NCBI GenBank assembly: GCA_002325615.1
Contig: DCSL01000059.1
Coordinates: 1 to 20,953, forward strand
Reading direction: 5' to 3'
DNA: 20,953 nt
From: Amoebophilaceae bacterium UBA1467
GTDB taxonomy: Bacteria; Bacteroidota; Bacteroidia; Cytophagales; Amoebophilaceae
Shown: one piece after another, positions 15,010 through 20,953 of the stretch
How positions within the stretch are numbered: the first letter of the stretch is position 1
How the letters are laid out: every line of letters starts with the position of its first letter
The notes under the pieces: generated by a model
What the model was told of the DNA's origin: nothing
Databases searched by the model: none
Seen by the model: the letters and a program-made list of their open reading frames with translations, nothing else
Made by a program: the position numbers and the translations under genes

Positions 15010-16239
15010 TTAATTCTTGCTAAGCCATCCAGTAGGGTTCAGTTTTTGGGTGCCCTGCCAAAGTTGTAGCTGTAGCTCAGTAGTACCTTGGGCATCTGTA
15101 TAAATCGTGCCAATAGGAGTGTGTACCTGTACGTATTGCCCTACCGTTACGGTCGTGTGCTTGAGCTTGGCATACACGCTGTGGTAAACCCCATGCTGGA
15201 TGATCACAACCCGGTTCATGCCGGGTACAAAAGCAATGGCTTTGACCACCCCCTCAAAGATGGCGTAAGCTTGTGTTCCCTTTTGAGTCTGAATGTCGAT
15301 GCCTAGATTTTCTACTTGCACGTCGCAGAGCACAGGGTGTGGACTGATGCCAAACTTTTTGCTGATAAAGCCTGTCCTCACTGGCCACGGTAGTTGGCCT
15401 CGGTTTTTTAGAAAGAGCGCGGTTAGTTGCTTAGTACGTACTGCTTTGGGTGCACTAGCAGGTAGTTTTTGTGTAGTGGGGGGTGTGCTTGGAGTCGGGG
15501 CGGCTTGAGCGCGTAGTGTCTGCTGGATGACGTTGGTAATCAACTTGTCCAGGCGCTGCACAGCTTTGTTGCGCTGCTGCAGTTCTTTGGTGAGCTGCGT
15601 GTGCTCCTGTGCTAGCTTCTCTATCAGTTGAGATTGCTGTATTTTTAGGATAGTCAGCTTGCTCCTCTCTGCTTGCCTGCTGTGTAGCAGCTGGTTCTTG
15701 GCTTGCCTGCGTTGTGTGGCAGCGGCTTGTTGTGCTTGGAGTGCGGACTTTATTTTCTCAATCTCTAGGCAATGCTTTTGCCTGATGCGGGCGTACTGTT
15801 TGACATACCGTAGCCTTTGTACCAAGTTGTGGAAGGAGGGTGCGGAAAAAATAAACATCAGCGGATGGATGTCGTGCAGGGTTTTGGCGCCTACATAGAC
15901 CATGGCGGCGTACTCTTTTTGTAGCTGTGCCAGGTCTTGCGTTAGGAGGGCCGCCGCCCTTTGTTTTTGTTGGATCTCTTGGTTGATAGCCTCCAGCGCT
16001 TGGTTGATTGACTGAATAAGCAGGGCGTTGGATTCAATCTGTGTATTCAGGGCATTGAGCTGGCCCATGCCTTCCTTTTTTTTTGTTTCTGTTTGTAGTA
16101 AGATCTGCTGGATATTTTGAATGCGTTGCAATAGTACTGCCCGTTCGGCCTCAAACTGGGTTTTACTAGGTGGGACGGCGGCGGTTATCCAGCCCAGTAC
16201 CAAAGCACTACCAATCCAGTATGGCTTGTTTCTTTTCAT
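15010..16239 (-). CDS. EnvC-like coiled-coil protein with degenerate LytM (M23) domain
   Basis: The 409-residue protein begins with a signal peptide or membrane anchor (residues about 7-23). Long coiled coils rich in Q, K and L follow (about 27-120 and 145-245), then a proline/threonine linker (246-262) and a C-terminal LytM/M23 domain (280-409). The domain order matches EnvC, a periplasmic activator of cell-wall amidases in division. The M23 active site is lost. The HxxxD position reads N311-L-G-I-D315, the YAHL position reads YAKL (K358), and the HxH position reads E388-L-Q390. Only the aspartate remains, so it is expected to be a non-enzymatic activator, as EnvC is. Its start overlaps the end of the DUF4292 gene by 32 bases, implying coupled expression. 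Confidence 0.88.
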   Translation of the reverse strand: MKRNKPYWIGSALVLGWITAAVPPSKTQFEAERAVLLQRIQNIQQILLQTETKKKEGMGQLNALNTQIESNALLIQSINQALEAINQEIQQKQRAAALLTQDLAQLQKEYAAMVYVGAKTLHDIHPLMFIFSAPSFHNLVQRLRYVKQYARIRQKHCLEIEKIKSALQAQQAAATQRRQAKNQLLHSRQAERSKLTILKIQQSQLIEKLAQEHTQLTKELQQRNKAVQRLDKLITNVIQQTLRAQAAPTPSTPPTTQKLPASAPKAVRTKQLTALFLKNRGQLPWPVRTGFISKKFGISPHPVLCDVQVENLGIDIQTQKGTQAYAIFEGVVKAIAFVPGMNRVVIIQHGVYHSVYAKLKHTTVTVGQYVQVHTPIGTIYTDAQGTTELQLQLWQGTQKLNPTGWLSKN

Positions 16240-16990
16240 AGTGTGCTGGAATGGAAAAAGGAAAGCACAAAGATTTTTTAGGCCATTGCGCCTGCATGCC
16301 TTTCAGGACCAGGGTCATGGCTGGTTGTGTGGGGGCAGTGCGGTAGTACCAGGTCAGTGTTGCGCGCCTGAACAAGAGTCCCCCTTGACAAGGCTTAAAT
16401 TGGTCATAGACAGCTACACAACTACCCTGCCCAGTTACAGCGACTAGCTTTTCTACTTTCTTAAGGGTTGGATGGATGATGTGTGTCAGGGTCCATGTTT
16501 TTTTTTGTTGTTGTATCACTGCTTGCTGTGAATTTTGTTGTATCACCTCGTGTGGGCCATAGGCATAGGCTAGCTCTCCCAGCAGCACGGCTTGCAGCAG
16601 TGCATAATCCCAAGGGCCAGGAAATAGGGAACGAAGGGTTGCGTAGTCATACACATAATAGGCTTTCTGCATGTGGTTGAGTAGGGTAATGCTTGTGGGC
16701 GTCATGATTCCCCGAAGGACTTCTATGCCCCAAGGCCCCAACACAGAAAACCAAATCAGGTGATCTTTCTTGATTCGAAACTTTACATAGCCACTGCCGT
16801 AGTGGTGTGTAGGATCTTGATAGCCTACAGTAGTACTCATTTTCAGGTACTCAAAGTCTAAAGATTGCACCCGGCACTCGTCTTTGCTGGCTCCCTTTTT
16901 TGGCACAGGGCAGCAGTCCTGGAAGCAACAGGCCCACGCCAGCAGCCAAAAACTATGTCGTAAGCACCACCTATTCATCTTGTTGCTCAT
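16208..16990 (-). CDS. DUF4292 family envelope lipoprotein
   Basis: The 260-residue protein shows the DUF4292 pattern: SGYVKFRIKKDHLIWFSVLG, then GIEVLRGIMTPTSITLLNHM and KAYYVYDYATLRSLFPGPW. The family is largely restricted to Bacteroidota, and I recall it being grouped with the LolA/LolB-like fold. That would suggest a role in lipoprotein or hydrophobic-molecule handling, but no function is established. The N-terminus is hydrophobic with cysteines (LLAWACCFQDCC), so lipidation at C21 or C22 is plausible although the lipobox is not ideal. A second ATG at 16978 is possible. The gene lies immediately upstream of and overlaps the EnvC-like gene, an arrangement common in the phylum. Confidence 0.83.
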   Translation of the reverse strand: MSNKMNRWCLRHSFWLLAWACCFQDCCPVPKKGASKDECRVQSLDFEYLKMSTTVGYQDPTHHYGSGYVKFRIKKDHLIWFSVLGPWGIEVLRGIMTPTSITLLNHMQKAYYVYDYATLRSLFPGPWDYALLQAVLLGELAYAYGPHEVIQQNSQQAVIQQQKKTWTLTHIIHPTLKKVEKLVAVTGQGSCVAVYDQFKPCQGGLLFRRATLTWYYRTAPTQPAMTLVLKGMQAQWPKKSLCFPFSIPAHYEKKQAILDW

Positions 16991-17117
16991 CTCTGCGTGT
17001 GCGGCTTTATTCAGGGGGTTTTCCTGGGACTTTGTTGGGCGTTGGAGTCCGCACAGCCTAACTTATCGTTACGTGTAGTACTGTTCCCCATCTAAATTGT
17101 TAAGCATCCACACGGCG

Positions 17118-18131
17118 TCATGCATCACGCATGATGGTGGTGTAATCTCCTATGCTCACTTCTGCACTTTTGCCTGTGAGGGAGACGTGGTTGCCCAGCA
17201 TAGAGTTTTTCAGCGTTACGTTCTCAACAGTGCTGTGTGTTTGTATAATGCTGTTCTGTATCCGCGCGTCTTTAATGTAAGCATGGCTGCCCACAGAAAC
17301 ATAAGGGCCCAGCACCGTATTTTTTACAACGACTTGCTCGCCTAGGTAAACAGGAGGAATGAGCACACTATTGTGTAGCTGTGCTGTAGCAGCGATCAAG
17401 TCCTGCTCTCCTTGCAGAAATGTCAAAAAACGTTGGTTGGCATGGAGCGTGGCTGTCTTGTTGCCACAGTCGAGCCATTCTTCTACTGCCTGTGTTGCAA
17501 ATTGCACGCCGGCTTTGTTCATGGCTTCCAGTGCGGCAGTCAGTTGGTACTCACCGTCCCTGCGTATACCCTGGTCTATCAGTCTTTGAAGGGCCTGGCC
17601 CAGTTGTGCGCCTTCTCTAAAGTAATAGATACCAATGATAGCCAGGTCAGAGACAAAGCTGGTGGGCTTTTCTACAAAGTCCGTCACCATGTTTTGGGCA
17701 TCTAGTTTGACTACGCCGAAAGCACTAGGGTCTTGTACTTTTTTGACCCATATCACACTTTCTTGGTCCACATCTAAAGTAAAGCCGCACTTAAAAAGTG
17801 TATCGCCAAAGGCTACAATGACCGGCCCCTGCAAGAGCGCTGCAGCGCACAGTACTGCATGGGCGGTACCCTGTGCTTCGCTTTGTTCATAAAATATAGC
17901 TTCTGCTTCCATGCTTTCTGCTAGCTGGGTGAGCTGTAGCTGGGTGGCTGGCTCCAATTCGCTGACCACAAAACCAATAGTACGAATAGGCGTGGCGCAG
18001 GCAGCATGTACTTCCTCTACCAGCCGTACTACGATGGGTTTGCCTGCAATCGGAATCAAGGGTTTGGGTGTAGTCAGTGTGTGGGGGCGCATGCGTTTGC
18101 CCTTGCCGGCCATGGGTATAATCAGGTGCAT
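17118..18131 (-). CDS. Sugar-phosphate nucleotidyltransferase with C-terminal left-handed beta-helix
   Basis: The 337-residue protein belongs to the NTP_transferase family that activates sugar-1-phosphates as nucleotide sugars for glycan synthesis. The N-terminus MHLIIPMAGKGKRMRPHT, with TPKPLIPIAGKPIV, is the nucleotide-binding signature. VAFGDTLFK carries the metal-binding Asp, and VTDFVEKP with GIYYF contacts the sugar. From about residue 245 hexapeptide repeats form a beta-helix (SVLIPPVYLGEQVVVKNTVL, PYVSVGSHAYIKDA). A longer frame from 18212 exists, but its first 27 residues partly overlap the end of dut in another frame, so the ATG at 18131 is chosen. Sugar and nucleotide are not predictable from motifs. 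It lies 58 bases after dut. Confidence 0.87.
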   Translation of the reverse strand: MHLIIPMAGKGKRMRPHTLTTPKPLIPIAGKPIVVRLVEEVHAACATPIRTIGFVVSELEPATQLQLTQLAESMEAEAIFYEQSEAQGTAHAVLCAAALLQGPVIVAFGDTLFKCGFTLDVDQESVIWVKKVQDPSAFGVVKLDAQNMVTDFVEKPTSFVSDLAIIGIYYFREGAQLGQALQRLIDQGIRRDGEYQLTAALEAMNKAGVQFATQAVEEWLDCGNKTATLHANQRFLTFLQGEQDLIAATAQLHNSVLIPPVYLGEQVVVKNTVLGPYVSVGSHAYIKDARIQNSIIQTHSTVENVTLKNSMLGNHVSLTGKSAEVSIGDYTTIMRDA

Positions 18132-18189
18132 GGGATGTATACTAGATGACGGTGCGCCTGTTGTTGTGCTGTTGCTTCTCCTGCTGGAA

Positions 18190-18627
18190 TCATTGCCTCC
18201 CTGTGCTCCCAAATCCTCCCTGCCCCCTAGGGGTATTGTCTAGCGTGTCCACAGGTACCCATCTCGCTTGGGCATGTGTTGCTATGACAAGCTGAGCAAT
18301 CCGCTCGCCGTCTTCAATGACAAAATCTTCTTCAGAAAGGTTGATCAGCATCACCCTGATTTCTCCTCGGTAGTCAGCATCAATGGTGCCAGGACTGTTG
18401 AGCACCGTGAGGCCATGTTGCAAAGCCAACCCACTCCTGGGCCTTATCTGGGCTTCATAACCTTTGGGAAGTGCCATGGACAAGCCTGTTCCCACCAGGA
18501 CTCTTTGCAGGGGCTGCAGCGTAATGCTTGCGTGAATGTTGGCCCGCAAGTCCATGCCACTTGCATCAGCGGTAGCATAAGCTGGCAGGGCATGTTTGGA
18601 ACGGTTGATGATGCAAATTTTTATCAT
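18190..18627 (-). CDS. dut: dUTP diphosphatase
   Basis: Dut hydrolyses dUTP to dUMP and PPi, keeping uracil out of DNA and supplying thymidylate synthesis. All five trimeric-dUTPase motifs are present in 145 residues: ASGMDLRAN (I), RPRSGLAL (II), NSPGTIDADYRGEI with the catalytic Asp (III), DGERIAQLVI (IV) and the glycine-rich RGQGGFGSTG (V) at the C-terminus. Length and start (MIKICIINRSKHALPAYAT) are typical. It lies between the flippase and nucleotidyltransferase genes, a placement commonly seen in Bacteroidota. Confidence 0.96.
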   Translation of the reverse strand: MIKICIINRSKHALPAYATADASGMDLRANIHASITLQPLQRVLVGTGLSMALPKGYEAQIRPRSGLALQHGLTVLNSPGTIDADYRGEIRVMLINLSEEDFVIEDGERIAQLVIATHAQARWVPVDTLDNTPRGQGGFGSTGRQ

Positions 18628-18984
18628 GAAATCTTTTCCAACAAAGCTACGAAAATGAACTTCAAGTCACCGGTGAAGCCCTCATTTTTTCCTAGGATGA
18701 AAAAAGTAGGCAAAAAATCAGCCGCTGTTGTAAAATTTCTAAAATCCTTGTCGTAGGGCTATCCCGCCTCAACTCGGCCCTTTGGACCTCGAACAGTAGA
18801 TGGGCTTTAACGCCCTGCTCCTGCGGATTTCTTAACGCGATTGTACAAAGGCAGCTTTTGCACATTGCGGAGTGCAGCTTTTCTCAAAACGAAATACCCG
18901 CCTTGGGAAAAGGGGCGTCATCCTGGCCAGTGGAAGGGCTACCAGGTGGTCCGCCCTTTGAGTGCGGTACTAGTCTCATCATGG
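18628..18984. other. 357-base intergenic region between the flippase gene and dut
   Basis: No gene was recognised on either strand; short open frames here lack family features. It should contain the dut promoter and the end of the flippase transcript. An imperfect stem-loop near the flippase end is listed separately. Confidence 0.5.
18909..18959 (-). terminator. Imperfect stem-loop downstream of the flippase, possible terminator
   Basis: AAAGGGCG and CGCCCCTTT (minus strand, one bulged base) enclose a second stem CCTGG/CCAGG. The structure starts 25 bases after the flippase stop. The T-run is within the stem and short, so the call is tentative. Confidence 0.35.
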
Positions 18985-20466
18985 TCACTTTTTTCCCTTG
19001 CTGCGTCCTAGCCTGTACAACAGCGTGCCAAAGAGCAGCGTCAGCACCAGGTTGCTTACCACAGCACTAGTCCAGTTGGTATAGGCAATGCTCCTGACCC
19101 AATACACGCACACCATAGTACCCATGACATAAGCCAGCTTGCGACCTAGCTGGTAGGGGATAGGATAGTATTTTTGTCCCCAATAGTAGCACAGCAAACT
19201 CATGGTGATATAGCTGACCAAAGTGGCCCACACGCTGCCCCAGTAGCCCCCAATAGGTATCAGTAGGATGTTGAGCACAATGGTCACTAGTGCACCTATG
19301 CTGGCCAGCCAAGTGCCGTAATGGGTTTTGTTGGTCAGCTTGAACCACACCGAAAAGTTGTAATACATGCCTAGGAATAAGTAACCGAGCATCAAGTAGG
19401 GCACTACTTCTAGGGCTGTCCGGTATTCCGCTTTTCTGAGGAATAGCTGCCCGAGCAGGTCCAGGTTGGCACTGACTGCAAACAAGATGAAGCATGCGCC
19501 TAGAACAAACCGGTGCATGACGGTACTGAAAAGTGTATGAGCATTGCGCGCCTGCGCATGGGCAAAGAAAAAAGGCTCTGCTGCATAGCGAAACGCCTGG
19601 ATGCCTAGGAGCATCAAGACAGCAAGCTTATAACAAGCCCCAAAGATGCCCAAAATAGCCTCATTGCTTTGACCTGGATACAAGCCCGGAGGAAGCCAAT
19701 GACGGAGCATCGCCCGGCTCAGCATTTCATTGACAGCGCCTGCCAAGCCCATGAGCAGCAGTGGCCATGCATACACCAGCATGGGCCGTAGTTGCTGCCA
19801 GGGCAGCTGAAACTTGATTTTAAGAAGCGACTTACTGAGCAAAGGTAAGGCTGCAGCATTGGCTACTAGGTTGGCGATCAACACATACTCAACGCTCTTT
19901 GCAGGATCATAGAAAGAGATCACCCAGGGCTGCAGGTTTGCCAGACAGTGGCCTGCATAGATGTTGGCACAGCCACCAAGCAGCACCAAGTTGAGCACAA
20001 TATTTAGACCGATTTGTAAGAGCTTGGTACTGGCAAAAAAGATGGCCCGACTTTGAAGTCGAAGCCGAGCCAAGGGAATGGCCAACACAGCATCAATGGC
20101 CAGGATAGCGGCAAAATAATAGACACAATGCTCACCCCCTGGATGGGCTATACCCACTGTGATGGGCGTGGCAAAAAGTACCAGTAGGCCAGAGAAGAAC
20201 AGGCTAGAAAGGAGGAGCGCGCTGACCGCCAGATCGAAGGTTGCTGGCTCTTGCTTAGCAAAGCGGAAGTAAGCGGTCTCCATTCCATAGGTGTAAAGGA
20301 CTTGTAGCAAGGCTGCGTAGGCATACCACTCTGTGAGAAGGCCATAGTCAGCAGGCAAAAGAATACTCGTGTAAAAAGGCACGAGTAGGTAGTTGAGTAT
20401 TCTGCCCACCACACTGCTGAATCCGTAAAGCACTGTGTCGCTGGCAAGCTGCTTAAGAGGGTGCAT
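18985..20466 (-). CDS. Polysaccharide/lipid flippase (Wzx/MATE-like, MOP superfamily)
   Basis: The 493-residue protein is almost entirely hydrophobic, with about 12-14 membrane helices. It starts with the family-typical MHPLKQLASDTVLYGFSSVVGRILNYLLVPFY, a Ser/Val-Gly-Arg first helix seen in polysaccharide biosynthesis (RfbX/Wzx-like) exporters. It ends with the short basic tail GRSKGKK. Such proteins flip undecaprenyl-linked oligosaccharides across the inner membrane. Peptidoglycan-precursor flipping by a related protein (MurJ) cannot be excluded, but no MurJ-specific signature was identified. It heads the minus-strand cluster containing dut, the nucleotidyltransferase, DUF4292 and the EnvC-like gene, though 357 bases separate it from dut. 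Confidence 0.87.
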   Translation of the reverse strand: MHPLKQLASDTVLYGFSSVVGRILNYLLVPFYTSILLPADYGLLTEWYAYAALLQVLYTYGMETAYFRFAKQEPATFDLAVSALLLSSLFFSGLLVLFATPITVGIAHPGGEHCVYYFAAILAIDAVLAIPLARLRLQSRAIFFASTKLLQIGLNIVLNLVLLGGCANIYAGHCLANLQPWVISFYDPAKSVEYVLIANLVANAAALPLLSKSLLKIKFQLPWQQLRPMLVYAWPLLLMGLAGAVNEMLSRAMLRHWLPPGLYPGQSNEAILGIFGACYKLAVLMLLGIQAFRYAAEPFFFAHAQARNAHTLFSTVMHRFVLGACFILFAVSANLDLLGQLFLRKAEYRTALEVVPYLMLGYLFLGMYYNFSVWFKLTNKTHYGTWLASIGALVTIVLNILLIPIGGYWGSVWATLVSYITMSLLCYYWGQKYYPIPYQLGRKLAYVMGTMVCVYWVRSIAYTNWTSAVVSNLVLTLLFGTLLYRLGRSKGKK

Positions 20467-20557
20467 AGAGAGGCTTATTGAGCGGGTTACGTAGCGCTAT
20501 GCACAGCGGTGTCCCCACTCCTGCAAGATTGCACGAAATGCCGTGTTAGACAAAAAT

Positions 20558-20590
20558 ATAGCCCAGACACGCTGTACGTGTCTGGGCTAT
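20558..20590 (-). terminator. Intrinsic terminator for the right-edge gene
   Basis: A perfect 14-bp stem, ATAGCCCAGACACG (20558-20571) with its complement at 20577-20590, has a 5-base loop. On the minus strand it is followed by TATTTTTG, the T-run of an intrinsic terminator. It lies 57 bases after the stop of the partial minus-strand gene at 20647 and upstream of the flippase start, so it separates the two. Confidence 0.88.
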
Positions 20591-20646
20591 GGGTCACGAA
20601 TTTATTGCTAGCGTGGCGCTGCCTTGCATTGAAACATGTCTACTCC

Positions 20647-20953
20647 TTACTTGAGCTCACGTATTTGCTTCATTACCTTCATAAGGTCTTGCATTTTATT
20701 ATAGATTAGCTCAAATTTTTCTCCTATTTCAGGCTCTGACTGTCTTAACTCTTCTATCATTGCCCTTACTGTACCAGTGCCATCTGTACCAGTGGTAAAC
20801 AATAGTAGGACAGCACGGAAGATCTGCCTCTGCTGCGCCGAGTTTCCTGCTCCTAGGACCAGTCTTTCTAAATCTATATCCGTTACTTCTTGCGTTTCTA
20901 AGGCACTACACAGGGCTGTAAGAACTAACTTTATGAATTTAACTTTCTCTTCG
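20647..20953 (-). CDS. C-terminal part of a helical protein of unknown function (5' end beyond window)
   Basis: An open frame enters from the right edge and stops with TAA at 20649-20647, giving the last 101 residues. It reads from EEKVKFIKLVLTALCSALET to the end KVMKQIRELK and is predicted to be mostly alpha-helical and charged (EMIEELRQSEPEIGEKFELI-like helices), with no membrane segment and no recognised motif. The well-formed terminator downstream supports it as a real gene end. I do not recognise the family. The A-rich codon use resembles that of the small lipoprotein gene more than its neighbours. Confidence 0.62.
   Translation of the reverse strand, partial: EEKVKFIKLVLTALCSALETQEVTDIDLERLVLGAGNSAQQRQIFRAVLLLFTTGTDGTGTVRAMIEELRQSEPEIGEKFELIYNKMQDLMKVMKQIRELK

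Noticed and set aside
18132..18212. N-terminal extension of the nucleotidyltransferase (Ser/Thr-rich)
   Set aside because: It partly overlaps the glycine-rich end of dut in another frame and precedes the canonical MHLIIPMAGKG start.
1..20953. CRISPR array, toxin-antitoxin or phage-defence system
   Set aside because: No regularly spaced repeats, cas-like genes or toxin-antitoxin pairs were seen on either strand; the small helix-turn-helix gene has no partner toxin beside it.

Overview
The window looks like part of a chromosome from a member of the Bacteroidota, most likely the Cytophagales. The evidence is gene order and family content: a tgt-lptG pair, a flippase-dut-nucleotidyltransferase-DUF4292-EnvC-like block, an alkyltransferase-like protein behind miaA, start codons without convincing Shine-Dalgarno sequences, and a tRNA gene without an encoded CCA. 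A decayed IS1-type element, a nuo pair cut off from the rest of complex I and lineage-specific small proteins would fit a host-associated lineage such as the Amoebophilaceae, but that placement is inference. The overall base composition is intermediate (roughly half G+C by eye).

Layout. Positions 1-8425 hold five minus-strand genes. Reading against the printed strand they are pbp1A (bifunctional peptidoglycan synthase), uvrC, tgt, lptG and a large envelope protein that runs off the left edge. That last gene is an uninterrupted frame of at least 606 codons combining an HExxH metallopeptidase-like domain with a TolB/PD40 beta-propeller. A 441-base gap with several inverted repeats separates pbp1A from a small plus-strand helix-turn-helix gene. 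This gene converges on miaA plus an alkyltransferase-like gene (minus strand, overlapping by 4 bases).

Positions 10729-13434 carry a CAU-anticodon tRNA and a plus-strand run murI-nuoH-nuoI. Directly downstream of nuoI, where nuoJ would be expected, lies an IS1-family transposase broken by several frameshifts and deletions and flanked by decayed terminal inverted repeats. It is followed by an A-rich lipoprotein gene with a 12-base in-frame tandem repeat and a textbook intrinsic terminator.

Positions 15010-20466 form a minus-strand envelope cluster: flippase, dUTPase, sugar-phosphate nucleotidyltransferase, DUF4292 lipoprotein and an EnvC-like coiled-coil protein with a degenerate LytM domain. 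A terminator at 20558-20590 ends a further minus-strand gene of unknown function that enters from the right edge.

Together the genes point to a cell that still makes peptidoglycan and LPS-type envelope components (murI, pbp1A, EnvC-like, lptG, flippase, nucleotidyltransferase), repairs DNA (uvrC, the alkyltransferase-like protein, dut) and modifies tRNA (tgt, miaA). The most interesting observation is that Tgt departs from its family in the base-recognition loop and lacks the zinc cysteines, which raises the question of which 7-deazaguanine base it uses.
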